Notes: generated from the letters alone by a model not told the origin. A stretch of DNA of 17,401 bases from an uncultured Eubacteriales bacterium (GCA_949745625.1 CATJZR010000045.1:1-17401), one strand, 5' to 3'. Shown: positions 1-8,252, counted from the first letter of the stretch. A program made the numbers and translations.

Positions 1-561
1 AATAAAATAGTCGTCTGCCCCGAATGGATAGAGTACGAGCCGCAGCAGGGCGAGCGCGGGGTAAAGCTTGACAGCAATATGGCTTTCGGAACGGGCGAGC
101 ACGAGACCACCGCAATGTGCCTCAGACTTTTGCAGCACTATCTTACGCCTGCGTCGGTATGTATCGACGTCGGCTGCGGAAGCGGCATACTCGGCATATC
201 GGCGATAAAGCTGGGCGCAAGCTACGCTTACCTTTCGGATATTGACGAAATCGCCGTAAAGAGCGCTACGCACAACAGCGAGATTAACGGCGTAAGCGAC
301 AGGGTCAAGGTGGTGCGCGCGGACCTTTTGAATAACGCCGACGTAAAGGGCGACGTAGTTATGGCTAACATAACCGCGGAAATATTGGTTCGTCTCGCGC
401 CCGTAATAACGCAGTATCTGCACCGCTACGGCGTACTCATTTTAAGCGGGATAATAGAGAGCAGACTCAAAACTGTAATAGACGCGTTCACCGCGCAGCA
501 TTTAAAGCTTGAAAAGCGTCTGCATGAGGGCGAGTGGTACGCACTCTCGTTCAGGTTATGA
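1..561 (+). CDS. prmA: Ribosomal protein L11 methyltransferase PrmA (5' truncated)
   Basis: SAM-dependent methyltransferase that trimethylates ribosomal protein L11 in the cytoplasm. The reading frame is open from base 1, so the N-terminal part (about 120 residues in the family) lies outside the window; the ATG at 79 is internal and not the start. Visible are the family signature MAFGTGEHETT (usual form AFGTGTHPTT), the class I SAM-binding loop DVGCGSGILG, the acidic residue ending beta-2 (LSDID), and the NITAEILVRLAP stretch that corresponds to the substrate-side N-[IL] motif. The C-terminus is complete. Its stop codon overlaps the rsmE start (ATGA at 558-561), implying translational coupling. 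In Firmicutes prmA normally follows dnaJ, which would be expected just upstream. Identification is firm. Confidence 0.96.
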   Translation, partial: NKIVVCPEWIEYEPQQGERGVKLDSNMAFGTGEHETTAMCLRLLQHYLTPASVCIDVGCGSGILGISAIKLGASYAYLSDIDEIAVKSATHNSEINGVSDRVKVVRADLLNNADVKGDVVMANITAEILVRLAPVITQYLHRYGVLILSGIIESRLKTVIDAFTAQHLKLEKRLHEGEWYALSFRL

Positions 562-1274
562 GCGGGCGCAGAAGATTTTTTGCCGCGGTAAACGGCAGTG
601 AAGCGGTGATTGACGGCGACGAGTTTGTTCATGCGGTAACCGTGCAGAGGGTTGATACCGGCAGCGAAATATGTATTCTCGACGGCAGCGGAAAGGAATA
701 TACCGCTATAGTCACCGGCGTCGGCAAAAGAAGCCTTACGGCGCACGTCACCGGATATGCTGAGGGAGACCGAGAGCCCCGTACACCCGTCTATCTTCTT
801 ATCGGCGCGCTGAAAGGCGACAAGACCGAGCTGGTAGTTCAGAAGGCGTGCGAGCTTGGCGCGGAAAAAATCGGCGTGTTTGCGTCGGAATACTGCTCGG
901 CTTATTTTAACGAAAACAAGCTTGAAAGGCTTAAAAAGGTTTCGCGCGAGGCAGCTAAGCAGTGCATGCGTTCCCGCGCGCCCGAAGTGGAATATTTCAA
1001 TACTCTGAAATCCGCGCTTTTATCTGCGGAAAAATATAAAAATAAACTGTTTGCGTGTGAATTTGCCGATGCTTCCGATGTCGGATTATCTTCGCTGGGC
1101 GGGGCTACGGCGATAGTCGTCGGCAGCGAGGGCGGGTTTTCCGAAAAGGAATTTGCGCTTTCAAAAGAGCTGGGTTTTTCCGCGGTGTACCTCGGCAGAC
1201 GAATACTGCGCGCCGAAACCGCAGCAATCGCGCTTACGGCGATAGTCGCAAACGCCCTCGGTGAACTGAAATGA
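558..1274 (+). CDS. rsmE: 16S rRNA (uracil(1498)-N(3))-methyltransferase RsmE
   Basis: SPOUT-class methyltransferase that makes m3U1498 in 16S rRNA of the assembled 30S subunit. I use the ATG at 558, which shares an ATGA overlap with the prmA stop, over an in-frame GTG at 534; the protein is then 238 aa, normal for the family, and begins MSGRRRFFAA, matching the usual start of the N-terminal PUA-like domain (about residues 1-70). The C-terminal knotted SPOUT domain has GALKGDKTELVVQKACELG (about 83-101), VVGSEGGFSEKE (about 187-198) and YLGRRILRAETAAI (about 211-224). Two small departures from the common motifs are S for P in 'GPEGG' and A for T in 'LRTETA'. It overlaps mtaB by four bases (ATGA at 1271-1274). 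Confidence 0.95.
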   Translation: MSGRRRFFAAVNGSEAVIDGDEFVHAVTVQRVDTGSEICILDGSGKEYTAIVTGVGKRSLTAHVTGYAEGDREPRTPVYLLIGALKGDKTELVVQKACELGAEKIGVFASEYCSAYFNENKLERLKKVSREAAKQCMRSRAPEVEYFNTLKSALLSAEKYKNKLFACEFADASDVGLSSLGGATAIVVGSEGGFSEKEFALSKELGFSAVYLGRRILRAETAAIALTAIVANALGELK

Positions 1275-2479
1275 GGGCGGTGGTGTTCACGCTCGGGTGC
1301 AAGGTTAACGAGGCGGAGTCTGCGTCTATTATGGCTGCGCTTGAGGGTATGGGCTGGGAAACCGACGACAGACTTTCCTTTGCCGACGCGTACGTTTTAA
1401 ATACCTGCGCTGTAACGCGCGAGGCGGAGAGAAAGAGCCGCCAGCTGATTGCAAGGGTAAAAAAATTCAATCCTGCGGCGGAGGTTTTCGTCTGCGGCTG
1501 CGCTTCGGAAAAGGATGCAAAAAGCTTTATTGCGCGTGGCGTTACGGCGGTTGCCGGCGCGCGCGAAAAGCAGAAGATAATCGACGCGTTCGCGGCGCGG
1601 TACGGGCTTAACGCTACGGCTTTGCCGTACCCCAAACAAACCAAGACACGCGCGTTTGTCAAAATTCAGGACGGGTGCAACAATTTCTGCTCATACTGCA
1701 TAATTCCCTATCTGCGCGGCAGGGAGGTTTCCCGACCTAAGGATGATATTTTAAATGAGATAAACTCTACGGCGTGCCCCGAAATCGTGTTGAACGGAAT
1801 TAATATTTCTTCGTACGACGGCGGGCTTGCAACGCTTATAGACGCCCTTTCCGGAGTGGATAAGCGTATAAGGCTGGGCTCGCTGGAATGTTCTGCGATA
1901 ACCGACAGGCTGCTTGCCTCGCTTACTCGGCTTAAAGATTTCGCGCCGCAGTTCCATCTGTCGCTGCAAAGCGGAAGCAACGCCGTGCTCAGGGCAATGA
2001 ACAGGCACTACACGCGCGAAGAGTATCTTGAAAAATGCGCCGAAATTTATAATTATTTTCCCGATGCGGCAATAACTACCGATATAATCGCGGGCTTTGC
2101 TACCGAGACGGATGAGGACTTCGAAAACAGTCTTTCGATAATAGACGAGGCGGGCTTTGCGCGCATACACGCGTTCGCTTTTTCCCCGCGCGAGGGAACG
2201 GCGGCGTTTAAACTTAAAGACCTCCCGCCAGAGGTCAAATCAAAGCGGCTGCACCGTCTGTTGAAGGCGGCGGACGCTTGTTCGGAAAAATTCAACTCGC
2301 GCTTTTTGGGCACGGAAAGGGAAATAATCGCGGAGGAAACCGTCGGGGATTATACGGCGGGATATACCGACAATTATATCCGCATCTACGTGCAAGGCAA
2401 TCTCACCGCGGGCGAAAAGTACCGCGTTAAGCTTATAAAATTATTCAAGGACGGTGTTCTGGCAGTAAATGAAAGGTAA
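1271..2479 (+). CDS. mtaB: tRNA (N(6)-L-threonylcarbamoyladenosine(37)-C(2))-methylthiotransferase MtaB
   Basis: Radical-SAM methylthiotransferase that converts t6A37 to ms2t6A37 in tRNAs reading ANN codons. The 402-residue length and domain order are standard. An N-terminal UPF0004 domain opens with FTLGCKVNEAES and offers cluster cysteines at about C10, C46 and C77. The radical SAM core has QDGCNNFCSYC (C136, C140, C143) for the SAM-binding 4Fe-4S cluster, followed by RGREVSR. A TRAM-like C-terminal domain spans about 345-400. The 'TLGCKVN' start and the GREVSR context distinguish MtaB from MiaB and RimO. The start is set by the ATGA overlap with rsmE; no good Shine-Dalgarno is visible, so translation is probably coupled. 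The 3' end overlaps the next gene by 11 bases. Confidence 0.95.
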   Translation: MRAVVFTLGCKVNEAESASIMAALEGMGWETDDRLSFADAYVLNTCAVTREAERKSRQLIARVKKFNPAAEVFVCGCASEKDAKSFIARGVTAVAGAREKQKIIDAFAARYGLNATALPYPKQTKTRAFVKIQDGCNNFCSYCIIPYLRGREVSRPKDDILNEINSTACPEIVLNGINISSYDGGLATLIDALSGVDKRIRLGSLECSAITDRLLASLTRLKDFAPQFHLSLQSGSNAVLRAMNRHYTREEYLEKCAEIYNYFPDAAITTDIIAGFATETDEDFENSLSIIDEAGFARIHAFAFSPREGTAAFKLKDLPPEVKSKRLHRLLKAADACSEKFNSRFLGTEREIIAEETVGDYTAGYTDNYIRIYVQGNLTAGEKYRVKLIKLFKDGVLAVNER

Positions 2480-4052
2480 AAGCTCGCTTACCCGCGCAAG
2501 AATTATATACTTTTTCAAAGAAACCTTCCGCGCTCATTCCAAGGACGAATACAGCGAGTTCCTTACGCGCGGACTGGGCGACAATAAGCGCGGCATTGCG
2601 GGTACTTATCCGTGGCTGTACGTGCGCGTATTTTTCGCGCTGTTTATGCTTTTTACCGTCAACGTGGTAATACTCAGAATTACGGGCAACACGCTCTACG
2701 TGCCCACGGTCACGCTGCTCGGCGGAGTAACCTTTACAATTCCGTTTATGTTTCTGCTTACCGAGCTGTACCCCAAGCGCGATTTAAGCGTGGTAAAGCT
2801 GTTCGGTATTCTGGTTATAGGCGGCACGGCGGCATGCGCTCTCACGCAGCTCGGATACGGCGTAATCAGGCTTAACAACCCCTGGTATAACGCGATTATC
2901 TCGGGATTTGTCGAAGAGGTCAGCAAGGCTCTCGTCGCGGTCGCCGCGATAATGATAATGAAAAACAAAAACTCGTACGCCTGTTTTTTAATCGCTGCGG
3001 CGGTGGGCGCGGGTTTTTCGGTAATAGAGGATATGGGCTATCTTTTCTATTACTCGGATATGGTCGCAGCAAAGTACGGCGACATACGCGACACGGTGTA
3101 TCTGTTCGTCGACCGCGGTTTTTCCGCGTTGTGCACGCACGTTCTCTGGACGGGTATAATAGGCTGGGCGTACGGCTTCGGCAAGGGGAAATACAAGCCG
3201 CTTTGCTTTGTTTTTTTAATCGGTTCTACGCTTGCGCACGCGTGCTGGAATTTGCCGCTCGAAGGCTGGATGCACTCTACGGCGGTCGCACTCTGTACGA
3301 TAGTTACGGTCGTCTGCAACGTGGTGGCGGTGCGTAAATCGCTGTTCACCACTATGACTAACGAATATATCGAGCTTATGAACGACAACATCATAAGTGA
3401 GGCAAAGGCAATGGGCGAGCGCATGCGCTTTACCAACGCCGCCAACCTTACGTTTGCACTGATGTCCTCGTTTCTTGCGGTAATAGCACTTGCGCTTTGC
3501 TGTCTTCCGATAGGTATGGAGCGTATGCTTGTAACCTATTCCGACAAGGACGAATTTATCGCGGTAGTCGAGGACGGTTATAAACTGAACGCCGACTGGG
3601 ACAGGGAATACGACCCTAACGGAAAAAACTTCGAAGAGCGGTATATCGACGACGGCGACGGCAAGCGCCTTTCGTACTGCGTGCAGGAGGTTGTGTTCGA
3701 CGGCTACGACGGCACCTATTATTACGGCTACTATATCGGTGTGGACGGTGAAGCGGACGCAGCGGCGGACAGCATTTCGTTAGAGCTTGAAAGTCTGGCA
3801 AGCCGCATACCGTGCGTGGAATACGCTTTCGGCGACGAAACGGAGTGGGTGTTCGAGGTCAACGAAATCGACTATTCAAGCTATACCTACAACGAGGACG
3901 GAACGGTTTCGGCTGTAATCGACGCGGTTGCATTTGAGGGGTACGACCTTTTAATTGCGCTCGTAGCCTCGGCGGTCGGCGTTTCGGCTGCGTGCTTCGT
4001 AATACTTACGGCATTTTCAATTAAACTCAGGAGAGTAAGAGATGAAGGATAA
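2469..4052 (+). CDS. PrsW-family intramembrane protease with an extra acidic extracytoplasmic domain
   Basis: Polytopic membrane protein of 527 aa. PrsW proteases cut membrane-anchored anti-sigma factors in Bacillus and relatives; the substrate here is unknown. The conserved PrsW/CPBP-like polar residues lie in membrane helices: EEVSK (149-153), IEDMGY (E187, D188, Y191, usual form ENxxY), H224 in CTHVLW, and H257 in LAHACWN. About eight hydrophobic segments span roughly 50-290. Unlike the usual roughly 220-residue PrsW, there is an extra C-terminal module: a helix at about 324-348, a soluble Asp/Glu/Tyr-rich stretch at about 351-490, and a final helix at about 493-517 with a basic tail. The start codon lies inside the mtaB 3' end (11-base overlap). 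PrsW is not a usual member of the prmA-rsmE-mtaB-HIT cluster. The family call is good; the function is inferred. Confidence 0.85.
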   Translation: MKGKSSLTRARIIYFFKETFRAHSKDEYSEFLTRGLGDNKRGIAGTYPWLYVRVFFALFMLFTVNVVILRITGNTLYVPTVTLLGGVTFTIPFMFLLTELYPKRDLSVVKLFGILVIGGTAACALTQLGYGVIRLNNPWYNAIISGFVEEVSKALVAVAAIMIMKNKNSYACFLIAAAVGAGFSVIEDMGYLFYYSDMVAAKYGDIRDTVYLFVDRGFSALCTHVLWTGIIGWAYGFGKGKYKPLCFVFLIGSTLAHACWNLPLEGWMHSTAVALCTIVTVVCNVVAVRKSLFTTMTNEYIELMNDNIISEAKAMGERMRFTNAANLTFALMSSFLAVIALALCCLPIGMERMLVTYSDKDEFIAVVEDGYKLNADWDREYDPNGKNFEERYIDDGDGKRLSYCVQEVVFDGYDGTYYYGYYIGVDGEADAAADSISLELESLASRIPCVEYAFGDETEWVFEVNEIDYSSYTYNEDGTVSAVIDAVAFEGYDLLIALVASAVGVSAACFVILTAFSIKLRRVRDEG

Positions 4053-4380
4053 TAACTGTATATTCTGTAAAATAATCGCGGGCGAAATTCCCGCCGCTAA
4101 GGTCTACGAGGACGACAAAATGGTCGTGTTTAAAGACATAGAGCCTAAGGCAAAGGTGCATCTTTTAGCTGTGCCCAAATCGCATTTCAAGCTGCTTTCG
4201 GAGGCGGACGGCGAAATTATGAGCTATATGCTCGGTAAAATTCCGCAAATAGCCGCGCAAAACGGTTGCAACGGCGGTTACCGTCTGGTAATAAATCAGG
4301 GCGACGACGCAGGTCAGACTGTTTTCCACCTTCATATTCATATACTCGGCGGCGAGAAGCTGCCGCTCGAAATTATTTAA
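4042..4380 (+). CDS. HIT (histidine triad) family nucleotide hydrolase/phosphoramidase
   Basis: Small cytoplasmic HINT-branch protein (112 aa) that hydrolyses nucleoside phosphoramidates or AMP-linked substrates; the exact physiological substrate is not known for bacterial members. The sequence shows the N-terminal CIFCKIIAGEIP (C6 and C9, the CxxC often binding zinc), H40 and H48, the NQG turn (85-87), and the histidine triad HLHIHIL, with H98 the presumed nucleophile flanked by H96 and H100. An AGGAG Shine-Dalgarno at 4029-4033 sits 8 bases before the ATG, inside the end of the PrsW gene (11-base overlap). The gene ordinarily follows mtaB directly and precedes rpsU in Clostridia; here PrsW is inserted before it and rpsU is absent after it. 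Confidence 0.94.
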   Translation: MKDNNCIFCKIIAGEIPAAKVYEDDKMVVFKDIEPKAKVHLLAVPKSHFKLLSEADGEIMSYMLGKIPQIAAQNGCNGGYRLVINQGDDAGQTVFHLHIHILGGEKLPLEII

Positions 4381-4390
4381 CGGGCAGGCT

Positions 4391-5212
4391 ATGATTTACG
4401 TACTTAAAAATAAATACGTCACGCTTTCGGTAAATTCTTTCGGGGCGGTAATGGATTCGTTCGTCTACCTCGGCGAAGAGAGACTCTGGCAGGGCGGCGA
4501 GGAGTGGAGCGGTCGCGACGTGACGGTTTTTCCTGTAATAGGACACGCAAACGACTATACGGTAGGCGGCGAAAGGTTTTCGCCGAAATCGCACGGAGTT
4601 GCGCGGTATTCGGAATTTGCGCTCGTCGATGCAACTCTGACCGAGCTCGTTTTAGAGCTGTCGTCCAATCCCGTAACTAAAAAGACTTACCCGTACGACT
4701 TTATTCTCAGGGTAAAATACGTTCTCAAAAAAAACAGCGTGAAGGTTACCTACGAGGTCAAATCGAAGGGAGGCGTTATACCTTTTTACGTCGGCGGGCA
4801 TCCCGCAATCAAGGCGCCCGACGGCGAGGCTTTAATAGAATTCGAGAACGAGGAATCGCCCTTTCATTACCTCGCAGGCGTAAAGGAAGCGGTCTGTTTG
4901 CAGAAGATAAAAAAATTCGTAGCAAACAAGGATATGTTTAAAAAGTTTAAAACTGTACAGCTCGGCGGCCTTTCGGGCGGAGCAGTCCGCGCGCACACCT
5001 CCGACGGCTACGTTTATACTTATAAGTCGGACTGCCCTGTCTTAGCGCTATGGAGCAACGAGAACGGCGGCGACTATATCTGTGTGGAATGTCTTTGGGG
5101 AATAAACGATTGCCCGGACTTTCCCGAAGAGCTTGAAAAAAAGCCGTTCATAAATTTTGCCGACGAAAAGGGCAAAAGTTTTTCATACACACTAACGATA
5201 GAAAAAGAGTAG
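4391..5212 (+). CDS. Aldose 1-epimerase family protein (LacX-like mutarotase)
   Basis: Protein of 273 aa of the galactose mutarotase-like beta-sandwich superfamily, predicted to interconvert alpha and beta anomers of a sugar or sugar phosphate in the cytoplasm; substrate unknown. Family landmarks are KSHGVAR (H68), PFYVGGHPAI (H137, matching the active-site GGHPAF block) and VECLWG with E223 as candidate base. The length and low-complexity N-terminus (YVLKNKYVTLSVNSFGAV) resemble the LacX-type 'aldose 1-epimerase family protein' rather than classical GalM (about 340 aa). It starts 10 bases after the HIT stop behind a weak GCAGG site, so it is in the same operon. There are no sugar-catabolism neighbours to suggest a substrate. 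Confidence 0.85.
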   Translation: MIYVLKNKYVTLSVNSFGAVMDSFVYLGEERLWQGGEEWSGRDVTVFPVIGHANDYTVGGERFSPKSHGVARYSEFALVDATLTELVLELSSNPVTKKTYPYDFILRVKYVLKKNSVKVTYEVKSKGGVIPFYVGGHPAIKAPDGEALIEFENEESPFHYLAGVKEAVCLQKIKKFVANKDMFKKFKTVQLGGLSGGAVRAHTSDGYVYTYKSDCPVLALWSNENGGDYICVECLWGINDCPDFPEELEKKPFINFADEKGKSFSYTLTIEKE

Positions 5213-5214
5213 AA

Positions 5215-5739
5215 ATGGATTTATTTGAAAGCGACTACATAGCCGTAACGGGCAAGATAACAGCAGCGGACCACATAATCGCAAATTACAGCGATTTCGG
5301 CTGGACGCTGACCGAGCGCAAGGACGACAAACTGTACTGCGACGTAACTCACATGTCCTTTACGCGCCCGCATTTTATCGAAAACAAGGACGAACTGCAG
5401 CTTATGCAGGTAAGGCTTGAAATAGCCTATAACGCCGCAGGCAAATATTCGCACAAAATGGTTTCCCGCGCGGTTGCGCTCGGTAACCTTGCGGGGCTTA
5501 TAGCAATATTGCTTACGGTAGGCGGCGTGCTGCTTATGCTAAGCGAGGCGCTGCTGTCCTATATTTTCGGACCCGTGCTATGCGCTGTCGGCGTTGCCGA
5601 GGCGGTTGTGGGCGAGCTTATCGCATACCGCGTTTATAAAGCGGATAAAAAGAAATATTCCCTGCTTATAAAACAGGAATCGCAAAAAATAGAAAGCCTT
5701 TGCAAGCGGGCAAGAGAGCTGAGAGGTGTAAATGAATAA
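5215..5739 (+). CDS. Small membrane protein with two TM helices, function unknown
   Basis: 174-residue protein that I do not recognise. It has a soluble N-terminal part of about 85 residues containing SDFGWTLTERKDDKLYCDVT. Two hydrophobic helices follow at about 88-110 and 113-137 with only a short turn between them. The highly charged lysine/arginine-rich C-terminal tail (about 140-174) is likely helical and cytoplasmic. There is no signal peptide, so both termini are expected on the same side of the membrane. It starts two bases after the preceding stop and ends with an 8-base overlap with the cardiolipin synthase gene, so the two are co-translated. The coupling suggests a membrane or envelope role, but that is inference only. 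Confidence 0.8.
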   Translation: MDLFESDYIAVTGKITAADHIIANYSDFGWTLTERKDDKLYCDVTHMSFTRPHFIENKDELQLMQVRLEIAYNAAGKYSHKMVSRAVALGNLAGLIAILLTVGGVLLMLSEALLSYIFGPVLCAVGVAEAVVGELIAYRVYKADKKKYSLLIKQESQKIESLCKRARELRGVNE

Positions 5740-7291
5740 GCGTGTTTCTTCTACACGCTCGCCCGATAAAAGCGTGCTGAAAATCAGAACGGAAAAGAAC
5801 GGAGCCTTTATCGGCACGCTGAAAGTGGCGACGGTAGCGTTTCTCGTATTGCTGCAAATGGGTATACAGATTTTTCTGTTTTCTATGTTTGCGTATCTGT
5901 CCTGGATATACTCGATTGTTGCTTTCGGGCTGAGTGTAATTTCGTGTATCTTCTTGATTTCCTCTAACAGAAGTCCCGCGTCAAAAACCGTGTGGACGTT
6001 TATAATACTGATATTTTTCAATGTCGGGTTTATTCTGTATATTCTCACGAACGACAAATTCTTTTTCCGCAAGCCCAGAAAGATGTTCAGGGAGGTTTTT
6101 GCCCGTTCGGAGCCGCAGCGCCTCGTCTACGCTCAGCCCGAAATTGCCGACGCAAGGGTGAGAGAGGACTGCGAATATCTCAGGCGCGTCGGCGGATTTA
6201 CGCCGTTCACCGCGACCGACGTCGAATACTTTTCTTCGGGCGGTAAGCTGTTCGATGATATTTTGGCAAGCGTCGCGCGCGCTGAAAAGTTTATATTTAT
6301 TGAATTTTTCATTATATCCGACGGCATATTGCTTGAAAGATTTATAAGTTTACTGACAGAAAGGGTCAGCGCGGGCGTTGACGTGCGTATAATCTACGAC
6401 GATTTGGGCAGTCGCTCGTTTTCCCGCCGACAGAGGAAGCGTATTAAAAAAAGCGGAATAAAGCTTATGACATTCAATAAGCTTATTCCTGCAGTCAACT
6501 TCGTTTTGAATATCCGCGACCACCGAAAAATAGTGGTGGTGGATGGAAAAGTCGCCTACACGGGCGGCGCAAACATTGCCGACGAGTATACCAACGAAAG
6601 CCGTCATTACGGTTACTGGAAGGACGGCGGCGTGCGCGTGGAAGGTGCGGCGGCGGACGGGTTCACGCTTATGTTTTTGCGCCAGTGGGATTTTCTTACC
6701 CGCAAATTCGGAAACTACGGCGAATTTTTCAATAACTACGCAAACAAGGAAAACGCTTCGGTCTGCGTTCCGTTCTCTTGCGGGCTTGACAGGGACGTGT
6801 TTATCGGCAAAGAGCTGTATCTGAATGTTATTTCAAAGGCGCAGGGCAGGCTGTATATTATGACGCCTTATTTAGTGCCCGATGACGCTATCTTCAATAT
6901 GCTTGCAAACAAGGCGCAGTCCGGTTGCGACGTGCGCATAGTGCTTCCCGAAATTCCCGATAAGCCTTACGTTTACGTCGTTTCGCTGGATTTCGCGGCG
7001 CGGCTTGCCGAAAAGGGTGTAAAAATTCTTTTAATGCGCGACAGCTTCGTGCACAGCAAGCTTATGCTAACCGACTACTGCGTCATTTCGGGCTCTATCA
7101 ATATAGATTTACGCAGTTTTTATCAGCAGTTTGAAAGTGCGCTGTATACCAATGACCCTGCGGCAATGCGTGCGGCGGAGTGCGACTTCGAATTGACTTT
7201 TAAAGAGTGCGTGCCGCTTACAAAAAAGAAAAACAGCGCGAAAAACAGATTTCTCGCACTGCTGTTTAAGGTTGTTTCGCCGTTGATGTAG
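5732..7291 (+). CDS. cls: Cardiolipin synthase (phospholipase D superfamily)
   Basis: Membrane-bound enzyme that joins two phosphatidylglycerol molecules into cardiolipin and glycerol. The 519-residue length is normal for bacterial Cls. The N-terminus has membrane helices at about 32-55, 57-76 and 86-106, then a basic linker. Two PLD catalytic HKD motifs follow: H264-R-K266 with D271 (HRKIVVVDGKVAYTGG, then N281), and H441-S-K443 with D448 (HSKLMLTD, then GSINIDLRSF). Both are intact, so the enzyme should be active. A good Shine-Dalgarno, GAGAGG (5721-5726), lies 5 bases before the ATG, inside the end of the upstream gene. It is the last gene of the + strand operon and its stop lies one base from the stop of the convergent regulator gene. 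Confidence 0.93.
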   Translation: MNKRVSSTRSPDKSVLKIRTEKNGAFIGTLKVATVAFLVLLQMGIQIFLFSMFAYLSWIYSIVAFGLSVISCIFLISSNRSPASKTVWTFIILIFFNVGFILYILTNDKFFFRKPRKMFREVFARSEPQRLVYAQPEIADARVREDCEYLRRVGGFTPFTATDVEYFSSGGKLFDDILASVARAEKFIFIEFFIISDGILLERFISLLTERVSAGVDVRIIYDDLGSRSFSRRQRKRIKKSGIKLMTFNKLIPAVNFVLNIRDHRKIVVVDGKVAYTGGANIADEYTNESRHYGYWKDGGVRVEGAAADGFTLMFLRQWDFLTRKFGNYGEFFNNYANKENASVCVPFSCGLDRDVFIGKELYLNVISKAQGRLYIMTPYLVPDDAIFNMLANKAQSGCDVRIVLPEIPDKPYVYVVSLDFAARLAEKGVKILLMRDSFVHSKLMLTDYCVISGSINIDLRSFYQQFESALYTNDPAAMRAAECDFELTFKECVPLTKKKNSAKNRFLALLFKVVSPLM

Positions 7292-7292
7292 T

Positions 7293-8210
7293 CTATTCCT
7301 GCAAAATTTTACGCGCGGCGGCGCGTACCTTTTCGCGCAGGTCGGGCGGGTCGAGTACCTTTACCGTCCCTCCGTAGCTTAAAATCTGGTTAACAAGTCC
7401 GCCGTCGTCGGGCGCGGTTATGCGCGCTATAAACGCGTTGCCACGCGGCTCTATATTGTCCATACCCAGCCATTCTTCCGCGTCTGGAAGGGTGGCTTTT
7501 TCTATTTCGAGGGTGACGTCCACCATAGTAACGGAATTATAGTAGAAGTTAAGGTTTATCTCGTCGCGCGTAATTTCCTTTCGTACGAAAGTTTCGCCCG
7601 TAAAGCTCGCCCGTTTTATTCTGCCAATTTTAAAGGTGCGGAAAGTTTGTTTGCTATGGCAGAAGGAGTAAACGTACCACACGTTTTGCTTGTAAATGAG
7701 TACATACGGGTCGATTACTCGTTTCGAATGCTCGCCGCTGCGTGAAATGTAGTCTATAAGCAGGCTCTTTTTTTCGTTTACTGCCGTCTCGCAGACGCGC
7801 ATTTTGTCGGAAAATTTTTTGCTGTCGCCCCAGGTTCCGCCGTCTACTATTATGTTTCCGCACACGTTCTGCTCGCGCTTGTCGCTTTTTTGCTGGTTTT
7901 GCAGCTTTTCAAGCGCAGAAAGCACGCTTTTATCGGACACCTGCGACGCCATTGCGCTTAGCGCGTTGACGGTTGCATTGTATTCTTCTCGCGTAAAGTA
8001 CCAGGACGGCAGACGGAAGGTATCCGCAATCCAAATTCCGCCGTATCTTCCGCGCTGAACCTCTATGGGTATGCCGCATAGGTTAAGTTCGTTAACGTAT
8101 CTGTACACGCTGCGCCGGGATATGTCGTGGCGGCTTGCTATCTCGTTTGCGCTCAGCTTGCGACGCGATAGCAGCAGCATTAAAATATCCGTCATAATCT
8201 GGTATTTCAT
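7293..8210 (-). CDS. WYL-domain transcriptional regulator (YafY/HTH_11 type)
   Basis: Cytoplasmic DNA-binding regulator of 305 aa. An N-terminal winged helix-turn-helix of the HTH_11/DeoR type (about 5-60; LSANEIASRHDISRRSVYRY) is followed by a linker and then a WYL domain (about 140-215; SLLIDYISRSGEHSKRVIDP, WYVYSFCHSKQTFRTFK). A WCX-like C-terminal extension lies at about 225-300. WYL domains are thought to sense ligands, possibly nucleic acid or nucleotides; the ligand here is unknown. It has a strong promoter (8253-8281) and is divergent from a 57-codon small gene, which is its most likely neighbour target besides itself. Its 3' end is convergent with cls with a single base between stop codons. 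Confidence 0.92.
   Translation of the reverse strand: MKYQIMTDILMLLLSRRKLSANEIASRHDISRRSVYRYVNELNLCGIPIEVQRGRYGGIWIADTFRLPSWYFTREEYNATVNALSAMASQVSDKSVLSALEKLQNQQKSDKREQNVCGNIIVDGGTWGDSKKFSDKMRVCETAVNEKKSLLIDYISRSGEHSKRVIDPYVLIYKQNVWYVYSFCHSKQTFRTFKIGRIKRASFTGETFVRKEITRDEINLNFYYNSVTMVDVTLEIEKATLPDAEEWLGMDNIEPRGNAFIARITAPDDGGLVNQILSYGGTVKVLDPPDLREKVRAAARKILQE
7310..7333 (+). terminator. Candidate terminator of the prmA-cls operon, inside the regulator's 3' coding end
   Basis: A perfect 7-bp stem, TACGCGC (7310-7316) with GCGCGTA (7321-7327) around a GGCG loop, is followed by CCTTTT. It begins 18 bases after the cls stop and lies in the last codons of the convergent WYL gene. The U tract is short, so termination may be partial. 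There is no space between the genes for a conventional terminator. Confidence 0.45.
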
Positions 8211-8252
8211 AGTAATTTTTCCGCCCCCTGCCGAATAATATAAACTATAAAA

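Noticed and set aside
534..557. GTG start for rsmE at 534
   Set aside because: It would add eight residues not seen in the family; the ATG at 558 forms the standard ATGA overlap and matches the usual N-terminus.
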